This document shows, in pieces, positions 42,797 to 55,973 of a stretch of 64,000 bases of DNA. The notes beneath the pieces were generated by a model. It worked only from the letters and a program-made list of their open reading frames with translations. It searched no databases and was not told the origin of the DNA. Numbering within the stretch: position 1 is the first letter of the stretch; every line of letters begins with the position of its first letter. Location of the stretch: assembly GCA_014526335.1 (NCBI GenBank), contig JACTAT010000137.1:625056-689055 (forward strand), written 5' to 3'. A program made the translations under genes and the position numbers. Source of the stretch: Chrysaora quinquecirrha (lineage: Eukaryota; Cnidaria; Scyphozoa; Semaeostomeae; Pelagiidae).

Positions 42797-45284
42797 TGCG
42801 CTTTTTGCGTTATGAGCTACGCGCTTTTCACGCTTCTCGTGCTACACACAAGACACGCCCATTTTTCATTACTCTTCATACTGTTTAAAAGTTTTTAAAT
42901 GAAACTTTTATGCCACGTTGCTGTTGAAAATGGTTTTCAGTGAAGACTGCAAGCTTTATTAACAGTCTGACGTAATTCAGAAAACTAACATTTGCGGTAA
43001 GAAATAAATAACTTCTAGTGGTTTGGTTTTTTGAACAGTTAACTGAGATCAACCGTGTTGATAATTAAAAAAAACGTGACTTTATCATTATTTAATAATT
43101 TTGTCAGTCTGAGGTTTAGCCAACCATTTATTTTGTTGATATAACTTATGATGTCATTTTTATTTCGCAAAGAACGAGCATGAAGTCTCCTACGAGACTC
43201 GCCGCTTAAATCTCTGTCTTGCTCCTTAAATCTACTATGTTGTTAAAACAATGCAAAGAACAAAAAGGACGAATGTGGGGACTGTGATGACCATGGACTT
43301 ATTACGTTAATCTAAGTAGGAACTTTATAACCTAAGACCTATTTTATCAGTTTTACTCTGGTCTTCCAGTCATTGCATTACACAATATAATCGGATTACT
43401 CTACATGTTGTAAAATTGAATACAAATGTTCTTAAAGGTCTCTAAATTTTTTGCTTGGTGGAAAATTCAAAAAGCACCGAAAATTGAAAATTAACGTAAC
43501 GATTTGACTTTACATTTTAACAAAGATGAAAAGAAATCAGACAAATGTCGTTTTGTCGGGAGCTCGTTATACCGAGAGAATTTGTATTAAATCTATAATT
43601 AAGGGGCCAGACAAGACTTATTATACGAGTGGTAGTTTTCACTCCTAGGCCAAACTGATAGATAGGTCGCTGAGAACTCTGAGCATTAGGCATCCGATTC
43701 AATTATTTATGGCTGTTGTTGTTGCTTAAGGTTCTCCTGCAGATTGCGAAGGGTGGGTCTTAGACTTATTACCTGATTCTCAGTTATCGCTCATGAAACC
43801 GAGACTGGCACAAAACCGAGATCGCTGAAACTGGGAATGGTGGAAACGAAAAGATGGCCCCCATTGAAACGAGGCTGGTTCATTGCATTCTCACTGCAAA
43901 AATATACCAGCCCTATTCGGCAGCCGTTTTAGTAAAAATTTTTAAACGAAAATCGAAAGGCTGGGTTGGTAAGAGCTTTCTGCAAAACAAATAGCAAGTT
44001 AAGTTTTAAGACATAGAAACATGTTTTCACGGCGTTTTAGACCCGGTAGATTTAGGCCATTGCAACCATTTACCGTTAACATCACTGTAACCATGATAAT
44101 ATGAGAACGAGGCAGAAAAATTAAGTCCAGAAAGATACCAGTCGATCATGAGTCGTAGTTTGAGCGTCCAGCAGTTGAACTCAATAGCGATAACTACGAT
44201 TCAAGTAATAAGTCTAGGTGGGTCTTACGTACTGCGTCTAGGACCGGGAATTTCAGTAAGTTCGTTAGATTTTTTTTACTTGTGAAAGCGTCTTCTTCAT
44301 TTTTGTACCAGCACTGAGAGTTTCTAAGAAGCTGGGCATCACAGTACATAGTTTCGTTTAAAAAGTTTCTTATAAAGAACGTGTGAGTCAGGTGGAGTCG
44401 GTTTGAGAGTTGCAGTCGTTTCAATGAAATAAAATGTGACGAGATTGTTTACATTATATGCTGTGCACTGTGTACATGCAGTCTAATTGTACACATGTAC
44501 TATGATCGAATTCACTTTAAGAACAGCTGCGTCCAATGGCTGCGCAGCAGAGTAAAAACATAAAACAGAACAGTGCAGTAGACAGCGAATTTTCATTTCA
44601 TCTATCCATTAATTAAAGATTTCTGTGTCTCAAAATTGATTTTTCTTCCTTCCTTTTGAGCTTGGTGGTGGGAGGCGAGAATATATTTCAACCGTTTCCC
44701 CTACTTTGCTGTTTCTGCAAGATTTTCTAACTAAAAATTTCCGCAACATATTAATGCATCCTTAATCAAATCTGAAAACAGGTGAAAAGATGGCTAAGCT
44801 CTGATGAATGCTGTACTCAGAAAGATCAACATGAATACTGCCACAACATATCTACTGAGCAAGCAGTACACTGTATCTGTGTGCTACTAGCAGAAAAAGC
44901 TAATTCCCCATTTTTTTTGAATAGCTCTGATTTCCCTGATTTTCTCTTCTGAGATGAGATTTCTGGAGTTTCGGCTGGTCTCACATGGTGCGATTTTTCA
45001 CTACAGTGCATCTTGCAACACCGTCTAAAATGTTGGCCTATTGCCTCGCATAACATGCCATCTCTGCAATGTAGCTACAACGCAATTTTTGTCTCGCAAC
45101 AACAACAAGGGAATTTCTGCAGCAATTGCAAAGATTACAAGGGCCATTGTTGCGCGTGCCTGCAAATTTCATTGCAACCTTAAATTCTACACTGCTCCCT
45201 TTCAGACCATTCAGTGTACATTGCAGTCGCAATTTTCTTAATCGCCATTCTGAAATACCTTGCAGTCGAGTAACAGGGATATCG
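42797..45284. other. Intergenic stretch with one weak exon candidate
   Basis: On the minus strand 44229-44349 starts ATG and reads MYCDAQLLRNSQCWYKNEED, then SKKNLTNLLKFP, before a good donor C/GTAAGA. No partner exon was found. The rest shows no coding or bounded repeats. Confidence 0.25.
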
Positions 45285-45370
45285 TCAGTAGTGGAGGATG
45301 TTCAGTACGGTGGAGGATGTTCACTACGGTGGAGGGATATCATCAGTGCAGTGGAGGATGTTCTTTTCCT
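45285..45370. repeat. Short array of GTGGAGGATGTTCA units
   Basis: Four to five degenerate units with GTGGAGGATGTTCAGTACGG and GGAGGGATATCATCAGTGCA, related to the units in the element at 61691-61966 and to 22105-22240. No terminal inverted repeat identified. Confidence 0.6.
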
Positions 45371-47796
45371 TCGTTTTATGTCCTTTGATGTGTATTTATA
45401 TTGGTTTACGGCGTTATAATTGCAGCTGCAGCTGTTAACTGACCTGAACCTAAATTCTTAATTTCACAAGGAATGGGCCGGAAATTGCTTCATGCCGCTG
45501 TGATACCACTTCGTAAACTTTTCGTGTTCGTCCAACTACATATAATTTTTCCACTAGAATGATATACAGGAACAACTATCATATCTTGAGAGACAAGAGT
45601 ATCTTTAGTGACATGGAAAGACATTCCCCTAAGCAAATATGGAGCGGCATAAATTGAATTACAAAGCGATTAGCACCCTTCCAGGAACGATTTTTGGAGA
45701 ACTTATAATAATGTATGAACACATCTATAGACGTAGAGATCAAAAGCCCAGAGACATTAAAAGCATATGACATCATACTGTGGGCTACTGTATTTGGCGG
45801 CCTGTCCAAAGCTTTTCCATGAATCCAAAACCACTTTGCAGATTGCATACAGTGATCAAAGAAGTAGACAATAGAATAAGCAACTTGCTATTGCTACCCA
45901 CTGCTATTGCTCACGAAACATTAGCACGCAACAAACTGGGCAAACAAATCATATTTTAGAATTGCAGGTATTGACCATATTTGGTAAAATAACTTTGTTC
46001 ATTAAGATTAACCACCGAAGAGCGTCTCTTGTCTGGCTTAGGCCATTGAAGAAATTTCTTAGGTAGAATAATGACCTTATATGGTAAAATATTGTTTCCT
46101 TAATTTGTTTTCCCGAAAGATAGAAAGCAGGTATTTAGTGATGAATAGTGTGATTCATTGTTGTAATTCATGTTATAGAGTGTTCCATATTCTTGTTCTT
46201 TTCACAGAGTGACTCATACAAAGAATTCAAAAAGACACGAAAAGATACTGAAAAATCGCTTGTTAACCCTTTATTACCCAAATGAAATTCAATGACAGCT
46301 TGCCACATGTTGGACCCAGGCTAAGATCTAAATCCCAGGAATATGTATGAATTATGATTCTCTCTGAATCAAAATATTTTAAAACGATCATCAATATTCG
46401 AAGTTTCTACTTCGTATTCGGGATTTAATTGGATTTTATCAGCAGAAATCTACTAACTTCTCCACTTTCTCTAGGAAAGTGAATTGCTTCCCTGCAGGAA
46501 AACGAGAAATCTTTTGCAAGAAAAGATAATCAGTTTAGTATTAACTGTGCTCATTCTGTGAGTCAACGAGTTAATTGCATTTTAATCATTTACCTATTAC
46601 ATTGTAACTGTGAGATTATCTATCGAAACAGCATTTTTTTATCTGAATTTGCAAACGGAAAAGTGAATCTTGATGTGCTTAACTGTTGCGTGCTGTTGGG
46701 ACTGACTCTTTCTCCATACGAGTGACTCTAAAAGCCTCGGTCAAACGATGCAACACTTTGATGCAGCATTTGTAACGGACCCGGTGTTGCGTCGTTTTGC
46801 TACCCATCTTGCCGAGGTGTGCGGGATTCACTCTTCAAAAAGATGTGCGGGATTTTTATGAAAACAAAAGGATTTCCTAGGGATTTCTGTGAAAACAATG
46901 GGCTTTCCAGCAAAGGTGTATGAGATTTCAAGGAATGAATTGCCCCTTGTAGCTTGCAACTGTTGCATGGCACGCTGTTGCGTTTAAGCTTAGATAGCGG
47001 TAAAAATTGTTGCTCCGCGCAACAATGCTTTGGTGGGTCTTGTAACTTTCTTACACGCGTGCATGAGAATATAGGAAGTTAAATTTCGTACCAAAGCAGC
47101 AAGAAACACAGCACAACAGAACAATTGGGACTCTTATCCAAATGCTTATCCTTATTCTTGTCCAGATTCTGTTGAAGACAAAGCAAAATAAATTATTCCT
47201 GTAGTATAGAAGAGTCCTGCGGATCAGAAGAAAACAATAACGAATTTATGTTGCAGATAAGTTGCAGATGTTGTTGCACATTGTGTTTGATTGGTACTAG
47301 GGGGGAGGGGGCGTTCTGTTTGGGCCTTTTTCTATCCCTTCTTTTTTTCTGGAGGCTTCCGAGAGATCGCAAGCCCGTTCTTTCGGGAAAATCTGGAAAA
47401 TCGAAGACTTCAGGAGGCTTTAAATTCTCCTGACATCGAGAGCTGGAGGATTTCGCAGGCATCGCTTTGAAATTGTTTCCAAATCAACTTCAAAATAGTC
47501 CTCCGTTTTCAAGAAATTGCGTTTTATGCGCCTGGGAATGGAAGCCTCAGAAGTTTTTGTTACAGGATTAAGAAGGCATAAAAATGGCGAAAGAAAGCAT
47601 CCCCTAAATATCAAAATAGAAGGTTTGGCAGGCTTGGCAGCTCTTCTTAATCATGATGAAATGTGAAAGCAACAATAAAAATAAGAATATGTTCTGCGGG
47701 GTCTACGAAATCTTTAACCTCTTGGATTAGAAAGTGTAGAAGGCCTTAAAAACCTGTTGAATCTTAAGGTTTCAGAATTCTAGCTGAAAAAAATAC
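45371..47796. other. Intergenic stretch, nothing recognised
   Basis: GTGTGCGGGATT and GGGATTTCTGTGAAAAC words recur at 46815-46930. No gene is supported. Confidence 0.35.
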
Positions 47797-48164
47797 CAGT
47801 GGCGGCGCCAGCTACAAAAAAGTGGGGGGATATTTTTCATAGGGGTACATTGCGTGCCGAAGGCATGCACGCAATGGCTGCAGGCCGTTGCCAAAAACAG
47901 CTGGGGGTCTGGGGGGCGCTGGAAGCCCCCCAGCAGGTTTCTCTTTCTGCATACATTTTTGGAACAACACAAAAATCCTCAGTGCACGAGAGTCAATCTC
48001 AGCGACAATGTTTTGAAACAACACCCGTTGATAGCAGCGTTGAACGTCGGCTGAACGTCGTCGACCCCCCCCCCCCCCGTTTTCTCATCGGATTTGCATG
48101 AATCTCAGAGAACATCTTTCTGAAAAGTGGGGACTAGTCCCCATTCCCCCTGGCGCCGCCACTG
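47797..48164. mobile_element. hAT-type MITE with perfect 8-bp target duplication
   Basis: The termini are 15-bp perfect inverted repeats CAGTGGCGGCGCCAG and CTGGCGCCGCCACTG. The 8 bp AAAAATAC lies immediately outside each end (47789-47796 and 48165-48172). Eight-base duplications and CAGTGGCGG-like ends are hAT hallmarks. The 368-bp interior is non-coding, with a C run at 48065-48079. The perfect duplication points to a fairly recent insertion. Confidence 0.92.
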
Positions 48165-48172
48165 AAAAATAC

Positions 48173-49770
48173 GAATCCCAAGTTTGTCTAACCTATAATC
48201 GGTCTACTTCTACGATAACCTGGGCATGTCACGGGTCTGGCCAGCGAGGCTAGTGCGAACGCGCAAAACTTGGGGGTCGGCTTTTGTTTTCTCAACCTAG
48301 TTGGAGCCCACCTCTGAATCACCTCAAAGTTGTCTTAGACCGAGCCCGAGTTTTACGCGTACTAGCCCTGGCCAGGCCAAGATTCTCCTTTGCCGTGCCT
48401 GGACTAGTTTTGTTGTGTAAAAAGGGCTTATGAATCGAATCGAAGCTCAGTTTCACTCTTGACTTTTTGCTTGACTTCAATGTTAATTATTGACAGGGAG
48501 TTGCCGTCTCAGCTATGTGTTATAAATTTGATAGCTTTCAAAGTTCAATCTAAACCCAAAGGTTGGTGATGTGGGGAAAAAGAACTTCAAGAATACCCAG
48601 TGTCATCTGGTGAGGATTAATTTTTCCGAAAAATAGAATCTGGATCTTAAATCATCCAAATTACTTACTGCCCAGCGAAACATAAATGTTCTCAATTCCA
48701 TTCAGAAGTTTATGACCTGAGAATATATTAAAGAGATGGCTACTAACAGAAAAGAAATTGTACATAAAATTTGAATTTTTCTTGCCAGCCTGCTGGTTTA
48801 GTAAATTATTGATTCGTGAAATTGAAAGGAAAAGAGTAGGATGATGGGAGATAGAACAGCCTATTCATGGATAATTAAACGCAACCCCAAGGCTAAAAGA
48901 GCACTCAGCAACAGTTCATGAAGATTTCAGATATCAGTCTCAAGGAAAATCCATAGAAACCTTGCATATGAATGTATAGGATTGCGAAAGATGTTCTGAT
49001 CAGTTGTTAACAGCAATGTGTACAGGTGTGTAGCGCAAGTCTTTTGAGTCAATGCTCAGTTCACTCGCAACTGTTTCATATGAAGTTGCAAGCTTCTTAA
49101 TCTTAACAACGCTTGAGGTAGCATTCCCTTAATGTTGGGTTTCTCTCAAGTCTGCAAAACCATACATCGAAAGGGCCAATCAATAATATCCGAAATGCCC
49201 TTCAGAGCCGTTGAGGCTGCTGCCTTGGAAATAATTTTTAAGTTTCATTCATCCAGTCACTGTCTCTTTACTCAACACAGGAGCAGCTTTGACGATTGAA
49301 CACAGGTTCAAATAAGCCGAATATAAAAACCCCATCGTGAATAAAAACTTTATTTTCGCGATTGTCCGACTGTGTACAGTTGCAAGCTGTGCAAGGCTTC
49401 GAAACAAGGACGATTAGGTATCTAACAAGTAATCGGGTAAAAAAGCATAAGATGATAAGCTGAAGATATACCGCTAACATGAATAAGGAAATCATGAAAA
49501 TTTCTAGCCTTCTTAAGCCACATCAGAATAAGATTACCTTGGCTCAAACCAAAGAGACCCCAAACCTGGAAAACTTGAATTTTGGTGACCAAAATGCTGA
49601 TTCCCCTTTTATTGACCTACGTTAAAGGTTCGAACTCGTTTGCGCTACCGTTTGCCTTTCCCTAGAACAAATATTAATCCACATTCAATATTCAATCATT
49701 AGGGACATACTTTTGAATACAAAACTAACAATTATCCCCAGATGTAGATAAAGGCGAAAACGTGCATTTG
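48173..49770. other. 3' flank of the unrecognised minus-strand gene
   Basis: A minus-strand AATAAA lies at about 49349-49354, some 420 bp past the proposed stop at 49771. Otherwise no coding recognised. Confidence 0.35.
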
Positions 49771-49952
49771 TTACGATGCACATAATGCAAAAAAGTGTGT
49801 CAAGGATATGAAGTTATGGTCATCAAAATACGATAAAGAAAATCTTAAATTGTCACGTTGAGTGTGTTTTAGTTCGGTTTCTATCTCGAGTTTTGCTTCA
49901 AGGTTCCATGTTGTTGAAATGTTCATCATAGTGTGGTACTGGTAGCAATAAT
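49771..49952 (-). CDS. Unrecognised gene, proposed last exon
   Basis: After a strong acceptor (TCTTCTCTTTGCAG) the frame set by the upstream exon stays open for 60 codons: YCYQYHTMMNISTTWNLEA then KLEIETELKHTQRDN, to TAA at 49771. The splice phase (one base carried) matches the donor at 50947. I do not recognise the family. The distal half could be untranslated if a stop or splice was misjudged. Confidence 0.4.
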
Positions 49953-50946
49953 CTGCAAAGAGAAGACTTATTCAGTTTTACTGTAGATCATGCTTGCATA
50001 ACAGCTTTTATACCAATAAAAACTTGGTATCCTGGTATCGTGTGCTGAACGAGTCAATCTCAGATCATCTCCTTACATAATATTTCCTGGATAAATCCAA
50101 ATTACGCCATACCATCGCAAGTCTGTAACGAAACAAGTATTTCACTTTAAAACCAATGAGAACCAACGTGAATTTTCGTGTTACGGGTTAAGTAAGGACT
50201 GCTGCGCCGAGAGGATGTGGCAACCATGACAACCGAGGGGCTGCCCCGGTGCCGCAGTTGTTGTTGTTGTTGTTGCTGCTGTTGTAGTTACTTTATTTTG
50301 AGTAGGCTGTTATCTCTAGCTTTTACGGCTAATTTTGGCCTTCTATTTATCGCAAACAGGCATGAGGCCCCAAGTTTTAACGTTCCTTCCGAAGGATGGA
50401 AAACAGTTAAACATACTGGATCTTTTTAACTTTTGTTGGAACGTCTTGGAGCAATTTAATTGTACAAACCGTCTTTTTCTTTAAAAACGTGACTCTTTCA
50501 TCCGAGCCTCGACAGTCTCTTAAAGTTTCTTAACATTTTGGGCACTTTTAGCCTCGAGTTCTTTATAAAAGTGGTCCTCATACATAAACGTGTAGCTCAA
50601 TCACTGATCTCTAAAAGAGGCTGAGCTCAATTCTATCTTTAAAGTGCGTTCCGACGACAGAAAGGGCCTGGTACCAAACAATTTTCGCCCTAGAATCTAG
50701 CTTTGCCCCGCGCCCCAGATATCCTCTTAGCGGCCCTGGTTAAGAAGGACAACACTGATGACAAACAAATGAGAAGAAAATAGCGATGTATCAAAAAATG
50801 TTCGTAAACGTATGCATTCGTTCGCAACTGAAGAAGTTTCAACAACATGCTTTAAGAAGCTAATTAAGATGGGAAAATACAGCAGGCAGGTAATTAACTA
50901 CTAAGTAATGGAGGTTAAGATGACCAATGAGGATAGAGGTTCTCAC
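49953..50946. other. Intron of the unrecognised gene
   Basis: It contains a (TTG)n run at about 50257-50290 and a one-sided end of the TACACGC-like family near 50560-50600 (TTTATAAAAGTGG...ACGTGTA). No exon seen. Confidence 0.35.
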
Positions 50947-51110
50947 CTAGAACACCAAAGACGAAGACGACGCGTTTAAAAGAAATTTTCAAGGAGCCAA
51001 CGATCCGTCCATGCGGTCTATATACTACATAAGTTTCACGCTGTGACCCAACCCCCATATGTCTAGCAAGAACATTGTGTACACCAAGGAAAAGAATTGG
51101 CAAATAAAAT
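50947..51110 (-). CDS. Unrecognised gene, internal exon
   Basis: Bounded by a good acceptor (TTTGCTTTCAG) and a very good donor (CTAG/GTGAGA), with one open frame: FYLPILFLGVHNVLARHMG, VGSQRETYVVYRPHGRIVGS and LKISFKRVVFVFGVL. The composition is strongly protein-like. The YVVYRPHGRIVGS portion resembles a beta hairpin. Family not recognised; upstream exons to the right were not identified. Confidence 0.5.
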
Positions 51111-52877
51111 CTGAAAGCAAATTTAGTTTGAGGCAAGAAAGCTATTATTGCAAGCCTTGCTTATAATGAACTTCTGGCGACTACATTCAAGACTGGCTTT
51201 AATTTATAAATCAATCAATCAATAGATTAAAATTTGAAATGCCTGTAAAAATCTATCTGCCTTATTGTAATACCAAACGACAGGTGGTAAATGAAGGTGA
51301 TCCATAAGGAGACGGGAATTTGAAGCCAATCTAGAGGGTTTTGATAAGTTTGGAAGGCTAGTTTGGAGGGCTAGTTTTGATGTACTCAATCACCTTGAGG
51401 GAAACTTGCAGGGCTCCTTATAGGGCTGCTTAGCTAAATTTCGCTGCTAAGGCTCTGCACCCCTCCTGGTCCTTAGCGGACATAATCATCTTCTTCTAAA
51501 AAGAAGGTTTCTATACCTGGGCTTTGATCGACATGTTTTGTCGAGTCTTATTACAGCTTTCTTACGATGCGGAACTCAAGTCTCTCAACTCAACTTTTTT
51601 AGACCGTTTCGGCAACTTGCGATAGAAATTCTTTTTGACTTGCATTTTGTAAACTTGTAAATCAATTCAAAACAGCAAAATAATCGCAATATAATCTCTT
51701 TATAACTCACTTGAAGGACAGCAGTATCTGGTACGTTATAAGCGAAGTATGTCATTCACTTTCAGTTTTGAAGTCAAATGCACAGCACAGACCACGTTCG
51801 ACAGAATTCCCGCATATTCCCCAATTTTTATCCTTCTCCTTTGTGATTCTCACTGATCCCCACCGTGGGCCCCTTGCCGGTCTAATAACAGTTTCTTTCT
51901 TGCGCTTCCCTAAGTTTCCACTGACCTTGCATCCCCCCATGTACCTTTGATTCCCCATTTCCCTCTCCTCCAATTCCCACATAATTCCACCTAATCCCTC
52001 ACTGACTGTTCTCAAGAATCCCCAATTTTACCCCGTTTCCCCCTCTGATTAAATCACCTAACCTTCCTCCCTCTTATGCCCCTGAATTGCACAGATCTCC
52101 CAAACGTTTCCCTGTCAGCTACTGTACGATCTTTAGTATCATATCATAAAACAACTCTTTCATTTGTCTCTAGCAACTAGAACACACAGCATGTGTTTGA
52201 ACTGTAAATCTGTTGCCTTCCAGCCCCTTTTTCTCTTTATATTATACTATATTATTATTATTAACTAGAACATGACATAACGAAATTGTTTGTTTTCCAG
52301 AAAACCTCGTTGTAAACAAGACGAATGATCAACAGATGCCAAAACAATTTAGTTATTGACTATTTAGCAAGAGGTAAACACCCAAAGTCATTTTCTAATT
52401 ATAAAAACCAGTCATAAATAAACACTAAGCATGAATCAGTTTATCCTCGTCGAAAGAAGTAATTTCAAATAAAAATATTATTAATAATTAAGTGTTTATG
52501 TAAACTGTAATAATGACCATACAAAATGCCAAACAGACCTCCTGAAGAGCCAGTTTACTATTGCTGATTCAGGTATGGTTTTAACATTAAAACAGGTGGG
52601 GATAGGGTTCGATACAACGGGGGGGGGGGGGCTGTTGTAATTGCCAGTACCACGTTTAAAGAAAGAGAAGCTAAAGGCAAGAGATTTACGTATTTATAGA
52701 TTCTTTTTAAGAAACCTGTTTATAAGAAACCTAAAAAGAAGCCTAACTGGTGCTAGACAAATAAAAAAATTAAAAAACTTCAAAAACTACATGATAATAA
52801 TTACCAACAATTTCTAACTCTGTTTTTAAATGGAGAATAACGATGAAGCAGTTCATTTATCGCTCTTCACCTTTTGC
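51111..52877. other. Intergenic or intronic stretch, pyrimidine-rich patch
   Basis: At 51790-52110 the plus strand is C/T-rich with repeated CCCC(A/T)TTT and TCCCC words. A 13-G run occurs at about 52620-52632. No gene supported. Confidence 0.4.
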
Positions 52878-53130
52878 TATTGTTGATTACTGTTGTTGTT
52901 GTTGTTGCTCTTAATGATAATTGTTTGTTATTGTTGTTATTGATTGTTTATTTCTGTTGTTGTTTATATTGCTTTTGATTATGATTGATGATTATTGTTC
53001 ATCATTGTTGTTATTGCTGTTGTTAATGTCGCTGTTGTCAAATTATTGATCATTGTTGATTAATCATTGTCTTGATTACTGTTGCTGTTGATTGCTTTTG
53101 ATTACTTATGTTGTTGTTGTTGTCCTCCGA
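52878..53130 (+). repeat. (TTG)n-type microsatellite
   Basis: Interrupted GTT/TTG repeats with ATTGATTA interruptions over about 250 bp. Confidence 0.85.
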
Positions 53131-54429
53131 TTAGGATTCAGCATCAAACCTATTGTATAGATATAGTATACTGTAGATACACTTTCATACTTAACGAAAA
53201 ATCTATTTCATCTAAAATTCCTGTTGGCAACTTTATGAGATTTGGCGGTGAAAATCTTTAAGGGTGAAGTTTTCGACTCTCTGTCATTTTTCAACGACAC
53301 TCAACACAAAAAGGCTTGATTTCAAATAATAACTGCCTAGACTTATGTTTGGATGCTGATTCCGGATCTTAGGTTGGGGATGTTTTAAGGAAGACATTTT
53401 GGAAATTTACAAAAACGAGGCTGTAGATATAACTCTGTGAGTGTTTGCTGTAAGTAAGGTCAGCGTTATTTTAGTCCCCGTTTTTCCTTCACACAAAAAA
53501 GTGGCACGTTCCTGCGGTAACGAAGGCAGGTCTGCGTGGAAATCCCAACCAACAAATATTACGGCAGCATATAATCAATGGTGAATAAGAAATAAGTCTG
53601 GGGCGGAGACGGTTTCAAAAACATTCCACCTGCTAAAAGTTGTTTGTAAATAAGCAATTATTGTGATCAAAAAACAAACATAGCGTCATTCCTTGTATTA
53701 GTCAATCTCTGTTTCCTTCTTGCCAGAGAATGGTATGACTCACGGTTTTTGGGGCTCCAGGAAAAGACGGTGAAGAAAGTCTTCATCGCATGTTGTTTTT
53801 ACCTTTTTTGAGATACTACCTTCAAATCGAATTTTCCTTCCAGCAACTGTTGCAAAAATAAATATTCTAATAGAAATGGATGCATTGGTGCTGGACATTT
53901 AAAACTGAAAAGGCCAAGCCCTTTTGAGCTGTAAAGCTATATAACAAGTTCAAATTCTATCTTAAGTCCCAGATTTTTCGGTTTAAAAAAATTCTTCGAT
54001 AGGCAAGCGACAGCTATGTTAAATGGTTATATAGCCAGGTACATTTTTGCTAGCTGCATACCAAGGCATTATTTGGCATTTATTATTTGTTCAAGGAAAG
54101 TGTCACCTACTGCACCTAGCTTTAGTAGGCCGGCGCCTTAGGTAGGAGACACAATGACACGAGAAGAACTCGCTTTTCATGCCGATTATATCCAAATTAA
54201 ATCACATAGCATCTAAAAATATCAACATGCATAAATTCTCACATCACATCCACTAACACGTCTTTTAAGACATAATAGCTACTTCACGTAACATATACGA
54301 GCAAGGCTTCTAGAATTTCTATTAAATTCTGACAAAAGCAAAAGCGGTTAGCAGTTGGCAAGACAAACGAAGGTCCCTCAGCGCAGTTAAGCCACCAATG
54401 GGTGCTGTTATTTACTCATCATCTTGACT
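53131..54429. other. Intergenic stretch, nothing recognised
   Basis: No conserved coding. Minus-strand splice-like signals near 53755-53860 do not give a consistent frame. Confidence 0.35.
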
Positions 54430-54832
54430 TGTTCAGTAGTCCTTATCCACCACAGTACGCAATAAACACCACCACACTAAGCATCATAACCCACCACAGT
54501 AGTGCTTATCTACCAAAGAACGCAATAAACACCACCACAGGAAGGATAATAACCCACCACAGCAAGGATAATAACCCACCACAGTAGTGCTTATCCACTA
54601 CAGTACGCAAAAACACCGCCAGAACAAGCATAACAACCCACCACAACAAGCATAATAACCCACCACAGTAGTGCTTATCCACCACAGTACGCAAAAAACA
54701 CCGCCACAACAAGCATAACAACCCACCACAACAAGCATAATAACCCACCACAAAAAGCATAATAACCCACTACAATAGTGCTTATCCACCACAGTACGCA
54801 AAAAACACCGCCAGAACAAGTGTAAAAAGGTT
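54430..54832 (+). repeat. Array of CCACCACAGTAGTGCTTAT units
   Basis: Tandem units of roughly 27 bp combining ACCCACCACAGTAGTGCTTA, CCACCACAGTACGC, AAAAACACCGCC and AACAAGCATAATAACC. They are the same units as in the element at 20472-20966 and the array at 55575-55861. Minus-strand frames rich in C, G and L here are artefacts. Confidence 0.9.
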
Positions 54833-55574
54833 TTATTTTGCAGCGCCGAGCGGTCCGTCGAAAGCCATTCATGTCCACATCACATAGACGAGCACAGAGA
54901 GAGGATCACCAGACAAATATGACAACTCGAATACATTCACGTACATATCGATATAGTACATGTGGTTCGGCGAGGTGACTTAACCAGTCCCTGCCATTGA
55001 ACCGTAACTCCCTCTCTCTAATCTAAAGCATCTTGCTTATAAATACAATGAACAATAGGGTCTTAATCATACTTTACATCTGAACATGATTGGTCAGTTT
55101 ACAATAATTATTATTCAATACAAAGATTCTTCCCCTCTAATTACTCCTGGCAACATTTTGGTCTTAATCCAAAAGCTAATGGACATGAATACAATCAACG
55201 TCCTTAATCACCATGGCTTAATTAAACTTGGCAACCTTAACTCGAAACAACGTGTTTATTCCAAAACTTGATTAGTTAATGAGCATACATCGCTTCATCT
55301 AATGCACAATAATGATTTCTAAGGCTAAATTGATACTGTCGGCTCAACTATAAGAAACAACAAACAAACAGGCACTACTCAGCCTTTCACAAGCACTGAT
55401 AGTCCTTATTACCGCAGACACTACTGCCGTTCCACACTTGAACTCAAAATACAACTAGGATGCAAATGCTTTCACAAGACACTTGCTCCAAACAGCAATT
55501 AAACCAAACAGTAACCCAACTTGTCTAATTCTAGTTAGAATTGCGAACGAAATCTTATGCATTTAATTTACCAG
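54833..55574. other. Spacer between two arrays
   Basis: Non-repetitive AT-rich sequence. It may be the unique interior of one large element whose two sides carry the arrays, or a later insertion. Confidence 0.35.
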
Positions 55575-55861
55575 TATTACACAAGCATAAGAACCCACCA
55601 CAACAAGCATAATAACCCACCACAGTAGTGCTTATCCACCACAGTACGCAAAAAGCACCGCCACAACAAGCATAATAACCCACCACAACAAGCATAATAA
55701 CCCACCACAACAAGCATAATAACCCACCACAACAAGCATAATAACCCACTACAATAGTGCTTATCCACCACAGTACACAAAAAACACCACCACAGTACGC
55801 AAAATACACCACCACAGTATTGCGTATTCACCACAGTAGTGCGTATAGATTCGCTAGCGTG
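55575..55861 (+). mobile_element. Second unit array with a terminal CACGCTAGCGAATC end
   Basis: It has the same CCACCACAGTAGTGCTTAT and AACAAGCATAATAACCCACC units and ends TATAGATTCGCTAGCGTG, identical to the right end of the element at 20472-20966. No matching left terminus was found near 54430, so this copy is either truncated or rearranged. Confidence 0.8.
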
Positions 55862-55973
55862 ATAATAGAGAGATGAAGAAATGGATGGGATAAAGATTTC
55901 ACTGAGCTGTATGGCTCGGTATAAACTCCTTGGCTCATTGTCATTTGTGTACTCCTAGAATTTATCATTCAAA

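Noticed and set aside
47772..48101. Several 66-100 codon frames in the hAT-type element
   Set aside because: They overlap on both strands, include the C run, and have no transposase motif.
51752..52015. 87-codon minus-strand frame
   Set aside because: It is produced by a pyrimidine-rich degenerate repeat, with no splice signals or motif.
54506..55834. Cys/Gly/Leu-rich minus-strand frames
   Set aside because: Products of the tandem CCACCACAGTA unit array; they repeat with the unit and share no protein-like conservation.
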